A DNA stretch of 64,000 bases from positions 1,612,001 through 1,676,000 of the forward strand of contig JBMNES010000001.1 of the NCBI GenBank assembly GCA_050948905.1, in the 5' to 3' direction. Position numbers and translations under genes: made by a program. A model generated the notes under the pieces. The model worked only from the letters and a program-made list of their open reading frames with translations, was not told the origin of the DNA and ran no database searches. Positions 53,419 to 62,413 of the stretch are shown here, piece by piece. The stretch comes from DTKD01 sp050948905. GTDB taxonomy: Bacteria > Armatimonadota > UBA5829. Position 1 is the first letter of the stretch; the number at the start of each line of letters is the position of its first letter.

Positions 53419-54633
53419 TTATAGTCGCCTTGCCGGCAGCAGGAACAGCCTGCCTTCGCCGCTGTCAAGGGACAACTGCAGCCCCGGCATGTCGGGTGAA
53501 TCATCCCGGACGGGCTTCTCCTTGCCGTCGGCCTGGTCGACCTCGATAACTTTATCTGCGGGCAGGTCGAACTTCACAGTCGGCCACATTCCATAGTTGA
53601 AATCATAATTATTCAAAAGAACCGCTCGGCGACCGTCGGCGTGCTTGAAAACTCCAACCAGATAATCCCCAGGGGTTATCTCTCGAATAGGAGTGCCCTT
53701 CAGCACTTCAGCGGGGTTGTCGTCCGGCTTGACTCTAATCACATCAAGGCTGGTGAGCTGCATAAGAGTCGGCCCAAGGTTGCCTATAGCGGCGTTGATT
53801 CTCTTGGCCTGGTCGTAGTGTCGGGTTCGTTTGCCCTCGGCCGTGATAATCGCCCCTCCCTTGGGGAACTCGCCCCCTCTTGGAGTCCAATAGCAGAAAT
53901 ACAGCACACCCTTTGCGCCATAGGCCAAAGAAGTGTATATCTGCCAGCGTAGCTGAGATTCAGTCGGGTCGTTGTGCGGCCCGAACGGCATCGTATTAAA
54001 GAAGTTCCAATGCGGGATATTCTGCTGCAGGGAATACTTTCGCATAACCGCCAGATTGCCGCAATATCCGTCGCGGCCGTCGGCTGTAGGCGTCATCATA
54101 GGATAGTAGTCCATACATAGCACATCGCATCCGGTCTCCTCGGCAAAACGCTTGATATACTCGTCATAACTCGCAGTGCCGAGCACAGAAAGCGGTGCAT
54201 AGTCCGGGTTCAGGTTGAAATACCCCAGCTTGCCCGGCCTCTGCTTTCTTATGGAGTCGATGATCCCCTTAATCTCCGGGATTGAGGCGACTCCAGGCTC
54301 ATCGACTATATGATACCCCCAACACGCCGGCGAATCCGGCCGCTTCTCAGGGTCAAAGACTCGCACAATCGCTTTCATTCCGTATTTTTCACACAAGGCA
54401 AGCTGCTTGGCGACGTCCTTCTCGTTCTTAGGACCAAACGCTCCCAGCACGAACGTGAACCCGGCGTCGGCTATCTCTTTATAACGCGCGTCGGTTATCT
54501 CCTCGGCAGGCGGGTCCACCCAGAAACCAATAGCGAACCTGTCCTGAACAAATCGTCCTGCGTTGTCAGCAGACACGGCCATACTCGCAGCCAAAAGCAG
54601 CCCGGCAGTCAACATAAATGCAATCATCCTCAT
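53419..54633 (-). CDS. Exported TIM-barrel glycoside hydrolase-like protein
   Basis: 404 residues with a signal peptide (about 1-22). A (beta/alpha)8 pattern is visible: IADAGFTFVLGAF, LCEKYGMKAIVRVFD, the possible acid/base WGYHIVDEPG, GCDVLCMDYYPM, and FCYWTPRGGEF. The C-terminal part is a beta domain with AVLLNNYDFNYG. It resembles GH-A clan hydrolases (GH42/GH5-like), but I could not assign the family. Acts outside the cytoplasm. The nucleophile Glu is not clear. Confidence 0.65.
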   Translation of the reverse strand: MRMIAFMLTAGLLLAASMAVSADNAGRFVQDRFAIGFWVDPPAEEITDARYKEIADAGFTFVLGAFGPKNEKDVAKQLALCEKYGMKAIVRVFDPEKRPDSPACWGYHIVDEPGVASIPEIKGIIDSIRKQRPGKLGYFNLNPDYAPLSVLGTASYDEYIKRFAEETGCDVLCMDYYPMMTPTADGRDGYCGNLAVMRKYSLQQNIPHWNFFNTMPFGPHNDPTESQLRWQIYTSLAYGAKGVLYFCYWTPRGGEFPKGGAIITAEGKRTRHYDQAKRINAAIGNLGPTLMQLTSLDVIRVKPDDNPAEVLKGTPIREITPGDYLVGVFKHADGRRAVLLNNYDFNYGMWPTVKFDLPADKVIEVDQADGKEKPVRDDSPDMPGLQLSLDSGEGRLFLLPARRL

Positions 54634-54673
54634 ACTATCCTCATTTCATAAACTTCGTTACAAGATTCCCTTG

Positions 54674-55585
54674 TCAGTCCTCCGGTGCGCCACCGCCCAC
54701 ATCCAGAGTTTCGTATCTCATCCTGCGCGCGCCCCAGTATCTGTTGACGTATGGGGAAGTCGGGTCGTCGAAGCGCGTCACCTGCACTCCGCCCCGGCCG
54801 CCGGAATGTATAAACCAATCGTTGTCCATAGCCATTCCGATATGCGTCACTGCCTTCAGATCCGGCTCAGGTGTCTTACCGAAGAACACCAGGTCCCCCG
54901 TTCTGACATCCCCTCGCTCAACTCTTTGACATCGCGGGTCCCCAGCCTGCATGTGCGCATCACGCAGTAGTGTGATACCGTGTATGCGATGAACAAGCTG
55001 GACAAATCCGGAGCAGTCGATGCCGAACGGCGATGTGCCGCCCCAAAGATACGGCACGCCGATGAACCGCATAGCCGTCTCGATCATCTTCTCCGGGTCC
55101 GGCAGCCATATCGTCTGCGCGAGCTGTTTGTCTACCAGTTTGGCGTCCTTCTTACGAATAAACCCCTTCCTCAGGTCCGGAAGCTCCAACTCCACCCAGT
55201 CGCCTTTTGAATCCACAACCTGCAACTCTGCGCTGACAGTCGCCTTCGTAAGTATCATCGACTTGTCGTTCGGCTGCTCGTGAATATCGCACCACAGTTC
55301 GCGGATAATTGCCACCGGCCCGTTTGAAGCATACGCCGGAGCGGCACGATCCTCAAACAGCCTGATCGCGCGGCTCGGTATCCATCCGCGATATGTGTCC
55401 CACGTCTGCACATAATACCAGTCTTTCTGACCGCCCTCCGCGATCACCGGCTGGCCAATCAGCGCCTGAGTAACGCATTCCGTATCCGAATCGGCTGAGG
55501 CTCTGAGGGAGATAACGTTAGAAGTAATCACACCTGGCTGCCCGGCGGCGGGCTTGGTGGTCTTTTGCGAACTAGCTTTAGGCAT
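54674..55585 (-). CDS. NlpC/P60 (C40) peptidase with SH3-like domains
   Basis: 303 residues from ATG 55585, chosen because GAGGT lies 5 bases upstream. Two SH3-like domains (about 20-80 and 90-155) precede an NlpC/P60 catalytic domain: C191 in FGIDCSGFVQ, His in THIGMAM and His in WFIHSGG. No signal peptide is evident. The architecture resembles YkfC-type gamma-D-glutamyl-L-diamino acid endopeptidases that act on cell-wall peptides, often in the cytoplasm for peptide recycling. The gene is transcribed in the same direction as its downstream neighbour. Confidence 0.87.
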   Translation of the reverse strand: MPKASSQKTTKPAAGQPGVITSNVISLRASADSDTECVTQALIGQPVIAEGGQKDWYYVQTWDTYRGWIPSRAIRLFEDRAAPAYASNGPVAIIRELWCDIHEQPNDKSMILTKATVSAELQVVDSKGDWVELELPDLRKGFIRKKDAKLVDKQLAQTIWLPDPEKMIETAMRFIGVPYLWGGTSPFGIDCSGFVQLVHRIHGITLLRDAHMQAGDPRCQRVERGDVRTGDLVFFGKTPEPDLKAVTHIGMAMDNDWFIHSGGRGGVQVTRFDDPTSPYVNRYWGARRMRYETLDVGGGAPED

Positions 55586-55668
55586 AGCATACCTCACAAA
55601 TCGGCTCAAGTAATCGTGCCTATTGTATCAGCTTAACTATACCAAAGGAATACCCCAGCACAAAGCGA

Positions 55669-55694
55669 GGCCGACGATAATACAATCGCCGGCC
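55669..55694 (-). terminator. Hairpin after DHODH-like gene
   Basis: Arms GGCCG-CGAT and ATCG-CGGCC pair with one mismatch around AATACA; it lies 32 bases after the minus-strand stop. Weak T content follows (TCGCTTTG). Confidence 0.55.
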
Positions 55695-55726
55695 CCGTTT
55701 ATATGCTTCATCCAACCTTAAGCGAC

Positions 55727-56785
55727 TTATCCGCTCACGCGCCCCGGCCTCACTTCAATCGGATAATATCCATGCACCAGGCCGTATTTCGCCCTTGGAT
55801 CGTGAGCCTGCATCAGCCACGACACATACTGCGCTCTCTCGAACGCGTAAGGATCGCTCATTTTATGCTTGGCCAGCTTACCCCTGAACGCCTCGATATT
55901 TTCGTAGTTATGTTTATCCATCCACTTCGAGATCGCAGCATTCAATGCCGTGATATGTTCCAGGCCGTGGCTATACACCGCCGACACAATCTGCGTCGCG
56001 TGCGCACCCGCCAGGATCTGCCTGATCACGTCCTCCGCCGTATATATGCCGGTATTCGCCACCATATCCACGTCAAGCTGATCCGATAGCAGACCTATCC
56101 ACCGCAGCGGTATCCCGCTTTCCTCCGGCGAGCTCAAAGCCCAATCCAGCACAAGCTCTTCCTTCTCCGGGTCGATTATCGGCTGATGGAATTTATTGAA
56201 CATCACCAATCCATCCGCGCCCGCCTCGGTCACCTTCGCGGCATAATTCGCCACCGACGTATGCCAGTGGCTCAGCTTCACCGCCACGGGAATCGACACA
56301 CTGGCCTTCACATCCGCCACTATCTCCAACGATTCCTGCTCAATGGCCTGCGGGTCTTTCGCAGGATCAGGTTCGATAGAATATAAGTTCACTTCGAGCC
56401 CATCGCAGCCTGCCTCCTCCAGCAGCCTGGCATATTCCAGCCACTTGCCCTTGGTAGTGGCGTTTAAGCTGCCAAATAGAGGAAACTTCACCTCTTTTCG
56501 GGCCCTTTCCACCCACATAATGTGCTCTCGCGCCCCGGCGTGTTCCATTTGTGGGAAGTAGGTCAGAGACTCCGCGAAATGATTAGAGCTTATTAAAAGC
56601 TCCTCCTCGATCTCCATAGCCTCAAGTTCGATCTGTTCCTGGAAGAGCGAGTGAATGACCAGCCCTCCCGCGCCGGCATCCTCCGCGCGCTTGATATTGT
56701 CGGTTTGATTTGACAGAGTACTGGCGCCGACAACAATCGGGCTACTCATATTAATTCCCATAAATGATGTAGATATGTTCGCCAT
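55727..56785 (-). CDS. Dihydroorotate dehydrogenase-like FMN protein
   Basis: 352 residues from ATG 56785 with GGAGG 9 bases upstream; 19 further codons are open before it. The N terminus TSFMGINMSSPIVVGASTLSN, the strand AGAGGLVIHSLF, PLFGSLNA, and CDGLEVNLYS with KLSHWHTSV (the Lys is a likely active-site residue) match the class-1 DHODH-like group. FMN-binding end: AGADGLVMFNKF...GAHATQIVSAVYSHG. Members often act as dihydropyrimidine or other redox enzymes; no pyrimidine gene lies next to it. Confidence 0.85.
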   Translation of the reverse strand: MANISTSFMGINMSSPIVVGASTLSNQTDNIKRAEDAGAGGLVIHSLFQEQIELEAMEIEEELLISSNHFAESLTYFPQMEHAGAREHIMWVERARKEVKFPLFGSLNATTKGKWLEYARLLEEAGCDGLEVNLYSIEPDPAKDPQAIEQESLEIVADVKASVSIPVAVKLSHWHTSVANYAAKVTEAGADGLVMFNKFHQPIIDPEKEELVLDWALSSPEESGIPLRWIGLLSDQLDVDMVANTGIYTAEDVIRQILAGAHATQIVSAVYSHGLEHITALNAAISKWMDKHNYENIEAFRGKLAKHKMSDPYAFERAQYVSWLMQAHDPRAKYGLVHGYYPIEVRPGRVSG

Positions 56786-56855
56786 CACATTGCTCCTCCG
56801 TATTGTTGAGTTACCCAAGTTAATACCCCACTCAGCGCACATAGAAACAATGAAA

Positions 56856-56885
56856 TTGCAAATTTATCGCTGAGGCTGTTATAAA
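56856..56885 (+). promoter_or_regulatory. Candidate promoter of LTXXQ gene
   Basis: TTGCAA, 18-base spacer, TATAAA; about 130 bases before the TTG start at 57019. The -35 matches four of six. Confidence 0.4.
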
Positions 56886-57018
56886 TGTCAGCAGGAACCG
56901 ATGATTTGTAACGACGAGCAATGGGAAACGTCTATAGTTTGTAAGATCAGGATACATCTCACTCCGGCTGCGGCTTTCGAAATGGGAGCCGGGGGCCCAA
57001 TTTGAAGGAGGAATCGAG

Positions 57019-57624
57019 TTGAAAAGAACAGTCTTATTGGCGATCGTAATTTTGCTGGTTTGTGCTATGGCAGTTTCTGCCCAGCAGGGTGGAACTCAGA
57101 CTCAGCGGCCTCGTCCCGGCGGGCCTGGCGCCGCTCCTGGTGGTATGCCTGGCGGAATGATGGGTGGCGGGATGATGGGAATGTGCCCGGCTATGGCCTC
57201 TGCTCCGCCCTCATTAATGATGATTGATCGCAACGCCGAAACTCTTGGGCTTACGGCTGATCAGAAAACGAAGCTGACCGCTGCTTTGACCAAGCACGAC
57301 ACAAACCTTGGCAAATTGCGCACGGCTGCACAGCAGGCCAGCAAGGCTCTGCACGACGCTATCTATGCTCCCACGTTTGACTCGGCGAAGGTCAACACAC
57401 TTTTGGCCGCCGCGCAAAAGGCCGATGCGGCAATATCGACGGCCAATGTCCAGTCGTGGACAGAAATCAGATCAATTCTAACACCGGCACAGGTCGCAGC
57501 ACTTTCTGAGGCCACTACGCGACGAATGGGTGGGTTTGGCGGAGAGACTCGCCAGAATCAGAATCGCGACCGAGCCAGGCCAGGGACCGGCGGAGCCCGG
57601 GGAGGTGCACCTAACGCACAGTAA
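57019..57624 (+). CDS. Exported LTXXQ (Spy/CpxP-like) protein
   Basis: 201 residues from TTG 57019 with GGAGGA 6 bases upstream. A signal peptide (about 1-21) is followed by a Gly/Pro/Met-rich stretch (GGMPGGMMGGGMMGM), then a helical LTXXQ region (about 75-165: LGLTADQKTKLTAALTKHD and ILTPAQVAALSEAT). Members are periplasmic chaperones or metal sensors; the Met-rich segment could bind copper. The C-terminal tail is basic and disordered. It ends at a strong terminator. Confidence 0.78.
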   Translation: MKRTVLLAIVILLVCAMAVSAQQGGTQTQRPRPGGPGAAPGGMPGGMMGGGMMGMCPAMASAPPSLMMIDRNAETLGLTADQKTKLTAALTKHDTNLGKLRTAAQQASKALHDAIYAPTFDSAKVNTLLAAAQKADAAISTANVQSWTEIRSILTPAQVAALSEATTRRMGGFGGETRQNQNRDRARPGTGGARGGAPNAQ

Positions 57625-57659
57625 CTTAACTTGACGGTATTAAATAGTGATGAAATTTA

Positions 57660-57695
57660 CAGCGATGAGTATAAACAAGCTCATCGCTGTTTTTG
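57660..57695 (+). terminator. Rho-independent terminator after LTXXQ gene
   Basis: Arms CAGCGATGAG and CTCATCGCTG (10 bp, perfect) followed by TTTTTG. Confidence 0.92.
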
Positions 57696-57764
57696 TGTGG
57701 CAAAGTACTCCCATATATCGTTAGTTTCACGCAAAAAGCCGTTAATACCCAGTATAATTACGGA

Positions 57765-57794
57765 TTGACGGAAAAGTTAATTAGCAATCATACT
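57765..57794 (+). promoter_or_regulatory. Candidate promoter of LamG protein gene
   Basis: TTGACG, 18-base spacer, CATACT (4 of 6); leader of about 90 bases to the TTG at 57893. Confidence 0.45.
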
Positions 57795-57811
57795 AAAGGA
57801 TAAACTGAAAG

Positions 57812-57859
57812 GTCTGAAAGTCGGGCAGAGCATTGTGGCCTGCTCGGCCCGCTTTCGAC
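57812..57859 (+). promoter_or_regulatory. Long structured leader hairpin upstream of LamG protein gene
   Basis: Nested arms GTC/GAC, GAAAG/CTTTC, CGGGC/GCCCG and GAGCA/TGCTC pair (18 bp with single-base bulges) around loop TTGTGGCC. It lies between the likely promoter and the start codon and is unlike the terminators in this window. No known riboswitch consensus was recognised. Confidence 0.6.
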
Positions 57860-57892
57860 TCATCAGAAAGCTTTTGAAGGGAGTACACTTCA

Positions 57893-60800
57893 TTGGGCAG
57901 ATTTGCTGTGCGACGAATATTCGTGCTACTGTGCATTTTTGCATTATGCACAACAATTGCTTATGCCGGCGGCGTATGGTCCACCTGCACACGGACCACC
58001 AGCGCTGGCGGATGGCTCACCTACCCAGGTGGCGAATGCGGGAATTACATGGTCGGCTGGGGTAGTAACGGGGCTGACCGGGCGCGACTGAGTACCAGCA
58101 GCGCTGGAGTTGGACGCGACATGTTTTTCACCTACAGACATCTCTTCCAAAAAAGAGCTAACGGCGACACCAACGCTCGCCATTACTCTTATGCAGAGGG
58201 CGCTTATTCGGGTAACGTAGCCTGTAACCAGAAAGGCTCCGGCACCTACGAACACGCTATAGGTTCGAGAGCAGCCTATAACTGGGACGACTGGCTGGAG
58301 GTCGGCTCTGACGATGGTGGCACTATGGACACCGTCGTCGAGAAGGCGAAGTTCTATCCTGAACTCGATGCTGTCTATGACAGCAAATCAGTAGTCACCA
58401 GTATGTATATGGGAAATGTCTACCAGTGGATGTATAAAATGAGCAACCCAAGCTCGGCCTGGTGGACGTGGAACGATCCTAAGGATATCTTCTATCACAC
58501 TGCCGGTGTCGTGGAAGGCCCCGGTTGGTATGCTGCGAAATCTGTTAATAGCGCTCCTGGTACCGCTCCGGGCGGCGCAATGACTACATACTTTAACATG
58601 CGCCCCACACAGACCGGCACTTCCAACGAAGAGTTTCAGATGGTCAGAAACGGCACATCGTATTTTGGCGATAAGTTCGCCAGCAACTCCAACATGCGCA
58701 CCACGGTTACCGTTACGCGCAAAGCCCCGGCCAGCACACCCGGCGCTGACAACGGCGCAAAGAAAAAAGGCGAGACCGTGCGATTCAGCATCGCCGGCTC
58801 CGATAGCTGGGGAACCGGCAACAACTACGGCTGGGACTTCGACGGCTCCACCACTCAGGGTTGGGCGGCCGCCAATAATTGCACCCTGACACCAGATGGC
58901 GCTAATGGACGGCTGAAGATCGCTATCTCTGGGGGAGATCCTCATCTTCAGAGCTCCGCTGGATTGGCGATTAACACCAATAACTGCAAGTATATGTCCA
59001 TCAGAATGATGGCCAGCGGCGGAACCTCCGCCCAATTCTTCTGGAAGGGCACTGCCGGAAACTGGGACGAAAGCCGGCATGTTGACTTCAACATCTATCC
59101 TGACAACAAATGGCACGTCTATCGAGTCGCGCTGCCCGCGTCGTGGACTGGCACTGTTACACAACTCAGGTTCGACCCGGTTCAGAACGGTGCGGCCAAC
59201 GGGCAGACGGTATACGTCGATTGGCTGCGTGTCCACAACGCAAACGAGGGTCTGTCGGCGAACGTGTGGCTGGGCGTCGAAAACGAAGAATGGAATATCT
59301 TCGAGTCTGAAGCTATGGCGTGGGACGCCACCAGCGGAAGCTGGTATAAAGATTACACCATCACCGGCAACTATCCGCAGACTTACTACAACATGATGCA
59401 CGTCATCAACAGTGCAAGCCAGCAGTGCGACAACGACGACGATCGTCGATACGGTCGGTATGAGAGAGCGTACAAAATGCTCAACACCGCCCCGACTGCT
59501 GCCAATAACTCATTCGATTCCAACGCCTGGAGCGTCACAAAGACTCCGGAACTGGGTTGGGATTATGCCGATGCCGACACCAACCCTCAGAGCGCCTATC
59601 AGGTTCAGATCGCCAGCGATTCTGAGTTTGCCAATGTGATAGCCGACACCGATCTGGTGGCGTCTGCGGTGAGTTCGTTTGAAACTCCCTCGCTGCCGGA
59701 AGGTCAACTGTACTATCGCACCCGTGTTATGGACGGCGCCTACTCGAATCTCGATGCCACCTGTGAAGCCGGCTGCTCCACTGGCGCTACTGGCGTCTTT
59801 GGTTCAGACGGCGACAAGTCAGTCGAGTTTGATGGGGTCGATGGCTATATCAGCCTGCCCGCCGGTTTCGACAGCTTCGGCGGTGGGTTTAGCTGTGAGT
59901 TTTGGGCCTATCCGACTGCTGCCAATAGCTGGGCACGCTTCTTTGATATGGGCAATGGTGCTTCACTTGATAACATTGTTCTTACTCGTGAGAGTACCAC
60001 CAACAATCTACGCTTCGACGTCTATCGCGGCGACACCGTCGTTGGCAGGCTGCTTGTCTCCGACGCGATCAGCCTCGACACCTGGCAGCACTTTGTCGCC
60101 ACAATCGACACCACCGGTTACGGTCGCATCTATAAAGACGGCGCTCTGATCGGTCAGGGTCCGATGGCGGTTCCGGTGGTCTCCTCTCGCTCAAAATGCT
60201 ATATTGGCAAGAGCAATTGGGAGGCGGATTCATACTATCAGGGTCGAATTGACGAGTTCGCGATCTACGACAAGTGTCTGTCGGCTGCCGAGGTCTCTGA
60301 TCACTACGGTAAGGGCCAGGACGCTGTTGCATATCGCGATGCGGTCTGCACCAGTGGGCCGTGGGCTTATTATCAGTTCAACGAGGAGACCGGCGCTTCT
60401 GCAGCGGCGATCACCGGCCTGCTCTCCGACTGGTCTGATGCCACCGGATTCAGGGTCGACAGCATCGCGCCGACCGTTCCGAGCATCACTGATGTTGCTG
60501 TAAACGGCACCACTGCCACCGTAACATTCGGCGGCTCTACCGATGCCAACGACTTCAGCTATGAAATCAAGCTCGACGATGGTGATTTCGAGGCTGCAAC
60601 CAGCCCGTTTGTCTTCACATCGTTGTTGGCTGGGGCCCATACGGTGTATGTGCGGGCTATCGACGAGGCCGGGAATGTAAGCGAAGAGGCCAGCCAGGCG
60701 TTTTCAGTAGTCAACCATATTCAATCTTATGGCTTGAACAACAAGGCTGCCTGGGATCCGATCATCGGATTGGTGGATGCCAACACTAAGTTCACCATTT

Positions 60801-61000
60801 GGGGCAAGGTTACCGTAGTTGATACGGATAGCTTCATGGTTGACGACGGTTCTGGTATGCCTGTGAAGGTGCTGTATGCCGGTCATGGATTCAGCGATTC
60901 CGACTACGTATCGGCGACTGGAACGCTCGATGTGAGCGGAGCAACACCGGTACTCAATGCACTGGTCGTGAAGAACCAAAGCCCGGTAAACGCCGAGTAA
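57893..61000 (+). CDS. Large exported LamG/fibronectin-like protein
   Basis: 1035 residues from TTG 57893 (GGGAG 9 bases upstream). A signal peptide (about 1-25) leads to a repetitive N-terminal region (about 26-290) of unclear family, an alpha-beta middle part with a carbohydrate-binding-like domain (about 310-460), then a LamG/Concanavalin-like domain (about 640-810: VEFDGVDGYISLPAG, DTWQHFVATIDTTG, GRIDEFAIYDKCLSAAEV). An Ig/FN-like domain (DEAGNVSEEA) and a final OB-like repeat (TIWGKVTVVDTDSFMVDDGSG) follow. Probably an extracellular polysaccharide-binding protein. No catalytic site seen. Confidence 0.8.
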   Translation: MGRFAVRRIFVLLCIFALCTTIAYAGGVWSTCTRTTSAGGWLTYPGGECGNYMVGWGSNGADRARLSTSSAGVGRDMFFTYRHLFQKRANGDTNARHYSYAEGAYSGNVACNQKGSGTYEHAIGSRAAYNWDDWLEVGSDDGGTMDTVVEKAKFYPELDAVYDSKSVVTSMYMGNVYQWMYKMSNPSSAWWTWNDPKDIFYHTAGVVEGPGWYAAKSVNSAPGTAPGGAMTTYFNMRPTQTGTSNEEFQMVRNGTSYFGDKFASNSNMRTTVTVTRKAPASTPGADNGAKKKGETVRFSIAGSDSWGTGNNYGWDFDGSTTQGWAAANNCTLTPDGANGRLKIAISGGDPHLQSSAGLAINTNNCKYMSIRMMASGGTSAQFFWKGTAGNWDESRHVDFNIYPDNKWHVYRVALPASWTGTVTQLRFDPVQNGAANGQTVYVDWLRVHNANEGLSANVWLGVENEEWNIFESEAMAWDATSGSWYKDYTITGNYPQTYYNMMHVINSASQQCDNDDDRRYGRYERAYKMLNTAPTAANNSFDSNAWSVTKTPELGWDYADADTNPQSAYQVQIASDSEFANVIADTDLVASAVSSFETPSLPEGQLYYRTRVMDGAYSNLDATCEAGCSTGATGVFGSDGDKSVEFDGVDGYISLPAGFDSFGGGFSCEFWAYPTAANSWARFFDMGNGASLDNIVLTRESTTNNLRFDVYRGDTVVGRLLVSDAISLDTWQHFVATIDTTGYGRIYKDGALIGQGPMAVPVVSSRSKCYIGKSNWEADSYYQGRIDEFAIYDKCLSAAEVSDHYGKGQDAVAYRDAVCTSGPWAYYQFNEETGASAAAITGLLSDWSDATGFRVDSIAPTVPSITDVAVNGTTATVTFGGSTDANDFSYEIKLDDGDFEAATSPFVFTSLLAGAHTVYVRAIDEAGNVSEEASQAFSVVNHIQSYGLNNKAAWDPIIGLVDANTKFTIWGKVTVVDTDSFMVDDGSGMPVKVLYAGHGFSDSDYVSATGTLDVSGATPVLNALVVKNQSPVNAE

Positions 61001-61349
61001 TCTTCGTGATCTTCTGACTCACAAGGGCCGACCTCCGGGTCGGCCCGAATCATCCCGCCGATCTCCGTCTCAGCCAATCCATTCTTTTTCGCAATCCGAA
61101 GTCAGACGTTCGAAGTCCGATTCCAATAAGCCCAACCATGTATTATTTCGCGACTTTCGTCCATTTCGCTCTTTCACATTTTCCTTCCCCATCCTGTTGC
61201 AGAAAAAGGCCAAGCCAAATCTCCACAACTATTTGACAGTTGTGCCGGCATACCCTTGACCTTGATGCCACTCTCACTATAGAATATGTGGGCAGGGGCA
61301 TTTTGCCCGGCATCCTCGTATCAGCCCCTCCCAGGTTAGGCAATCGATA
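61001..61349. repeat. 349-base intergenic region with CTCCG hairpin and promoter
   Basis: Hairpin 61025-61046 has arms GGGCCGAC and GTCGGCCC around CTCCGG, another stem variant of the CTCCG hairpin family; a degenerate copy with GATCTCCGTC follows near 61060. A pyrimidine-rich tract and then the promoter of the phosphate transporter gene close the region. No gene is seen. Confidence 0.8.
61256..61285 (+). promoter_or_regulatory. Promoter of PiT-family transporter gene
   Basis: TTGACC, 18-base spacer, TAGAAT; about 65 bases before the ATG. Confidence 0.55.
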
Positions 61350-62378
61350 ATGACCTTGGCCCTGGTAATAATCATTGTATTAGTTGCACTCATATTCGAC
61401 TTTTTAAATGGGTTTCACGACGCTGCGAACTCCATTGCAACCGTAGTAGCCACCAAAGTGCTGTCACCTTTACAAGCGGTGTTGTGGGCGGCGTTTTTCA
61501 ATTTTGTGGCTCCTATGGTCTCTGGGGTGTTTGTTGCGGATACGGTGGCTAAAGTCGTCAATATGGACATACTTGGCGACAGGATGATCTACGTAGTGTT
61601 GGCGGGGTTGGTCGGCGCGATCGCCTGGAACATCATTACATGGTATTTGGGCCTTCCTACCAGCTCATCACATGCCTTGATTGGAGCGTTGGTCGGTTCA
61701 GGCTTGATGGCTGCTATGATTAAGCACAATTCGCTGGCTAACGTGATAAAGTGGGCCAAAGTAGATATGATCGTCATTTTCATCGTGCTGTCTCCACTGA
61801 TCGGTTTGATTTTAGGCTTTGCGATTATGGTGACAGTGATGTGGATGTTCCACAATGCTCCTCCTCGTAAGATTGATGCCTGGTTTAGGAGGTTGCAGTT
61901 GGTCTCGTTGGCGGCTTATTGCTGGGGGCACGGAACGAACGACGCCCAGAAAACAATGGGTGTGATCGGCTTGCTTTTGGTTACATCGGGATATTTGCAG
62001 AGGCTGCCCGATGGCAACTTCCCGGTTCCGTTGTGGGTAAAGTTGGTATGTGCTGCAGCGTTGGCTTTGGGGACTATGTCTGGCGGTTGGAGGATCGTCA
62101 AGACGATGGGTGTTGGGTTGACAAAGCTTAAACCTATTGGCGGTTTTTGTGCGGAGACTGCGGGTGCGCTTACGATCATCGGAGCGTCGGTCGCGGGAAT
62201 TCCTGTCAGCACAACTCACACGATCACCGGCGCGATTGTTGGGGTAGGGGCGACACAACGCCTCTCTGCAGTCAGGTGGGGTGTGGCTGGGCGAATAGTC
62301 TGGGCGTGGATACTGACTATGCCGATGGCTGCGCTTATTGCTGCATTAGTATATTTCCTTTTGCACTATACGATATAA
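61350..62378 (+). CDS. PiT-family inorganic phosphate transporter
   Basis: 342 residues with about ten membrane helices. The duplicated PiT signature is visible: GFHDAANSIATVVATKVLSP near the N terminus and GHGTNDAQKTMGVIGLLL in the second half, plus PTSSSHALIGALVG and PVSTTHTITGAIVGVG. The protein carries metal-phosphate across the membrane with protons. The DUF47 gene follows 35 bases later, as usual for Pit-Pap pairs, so they form an operon. Confidence 0.95.
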   Translation: MTLALVIIIVLVALIFDFLNGFHDAANSIATVVATKVLSPLQAVLWAAFFNFVAPMVSGVFVADTVAKVVNMDILGDRMIYVVLAGLVGAIAWNIITWYLGLPTSSSHALIGALVGSGLMAAMIKHNSLANVIKWAKVDMIVIFIVLSPLIGLILGFAIMVTVMWMFHNAPPRKIDAWFRRLQLVSLAAYCWGHGTNDAQKTMGVIGLLLVTSGYLQRLPDGNFPVPLWVKLVCAAALALGTMSGGWRIVKTMGVGLTKLKPIGGFCAETAGALTIIGASVAGIPVSTTHTITGAIVGVGATQRLSAVRWGVAGRIVWAWILTMPMAALIAALVYFLLHYTI

Positions 62379-62413
62379 ACTCTGAGCGACGATGCAGAAA
62401 TGGAGTCTATAAA

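Noticed and set aside
57760..57892. Known riboswitch (for example c-di-GMP or cobalamin) in the LamG leader
   Set aside because: The stems do not match a riboswitch consensus that I can recognise; I report only an uncharacterised leader structure.
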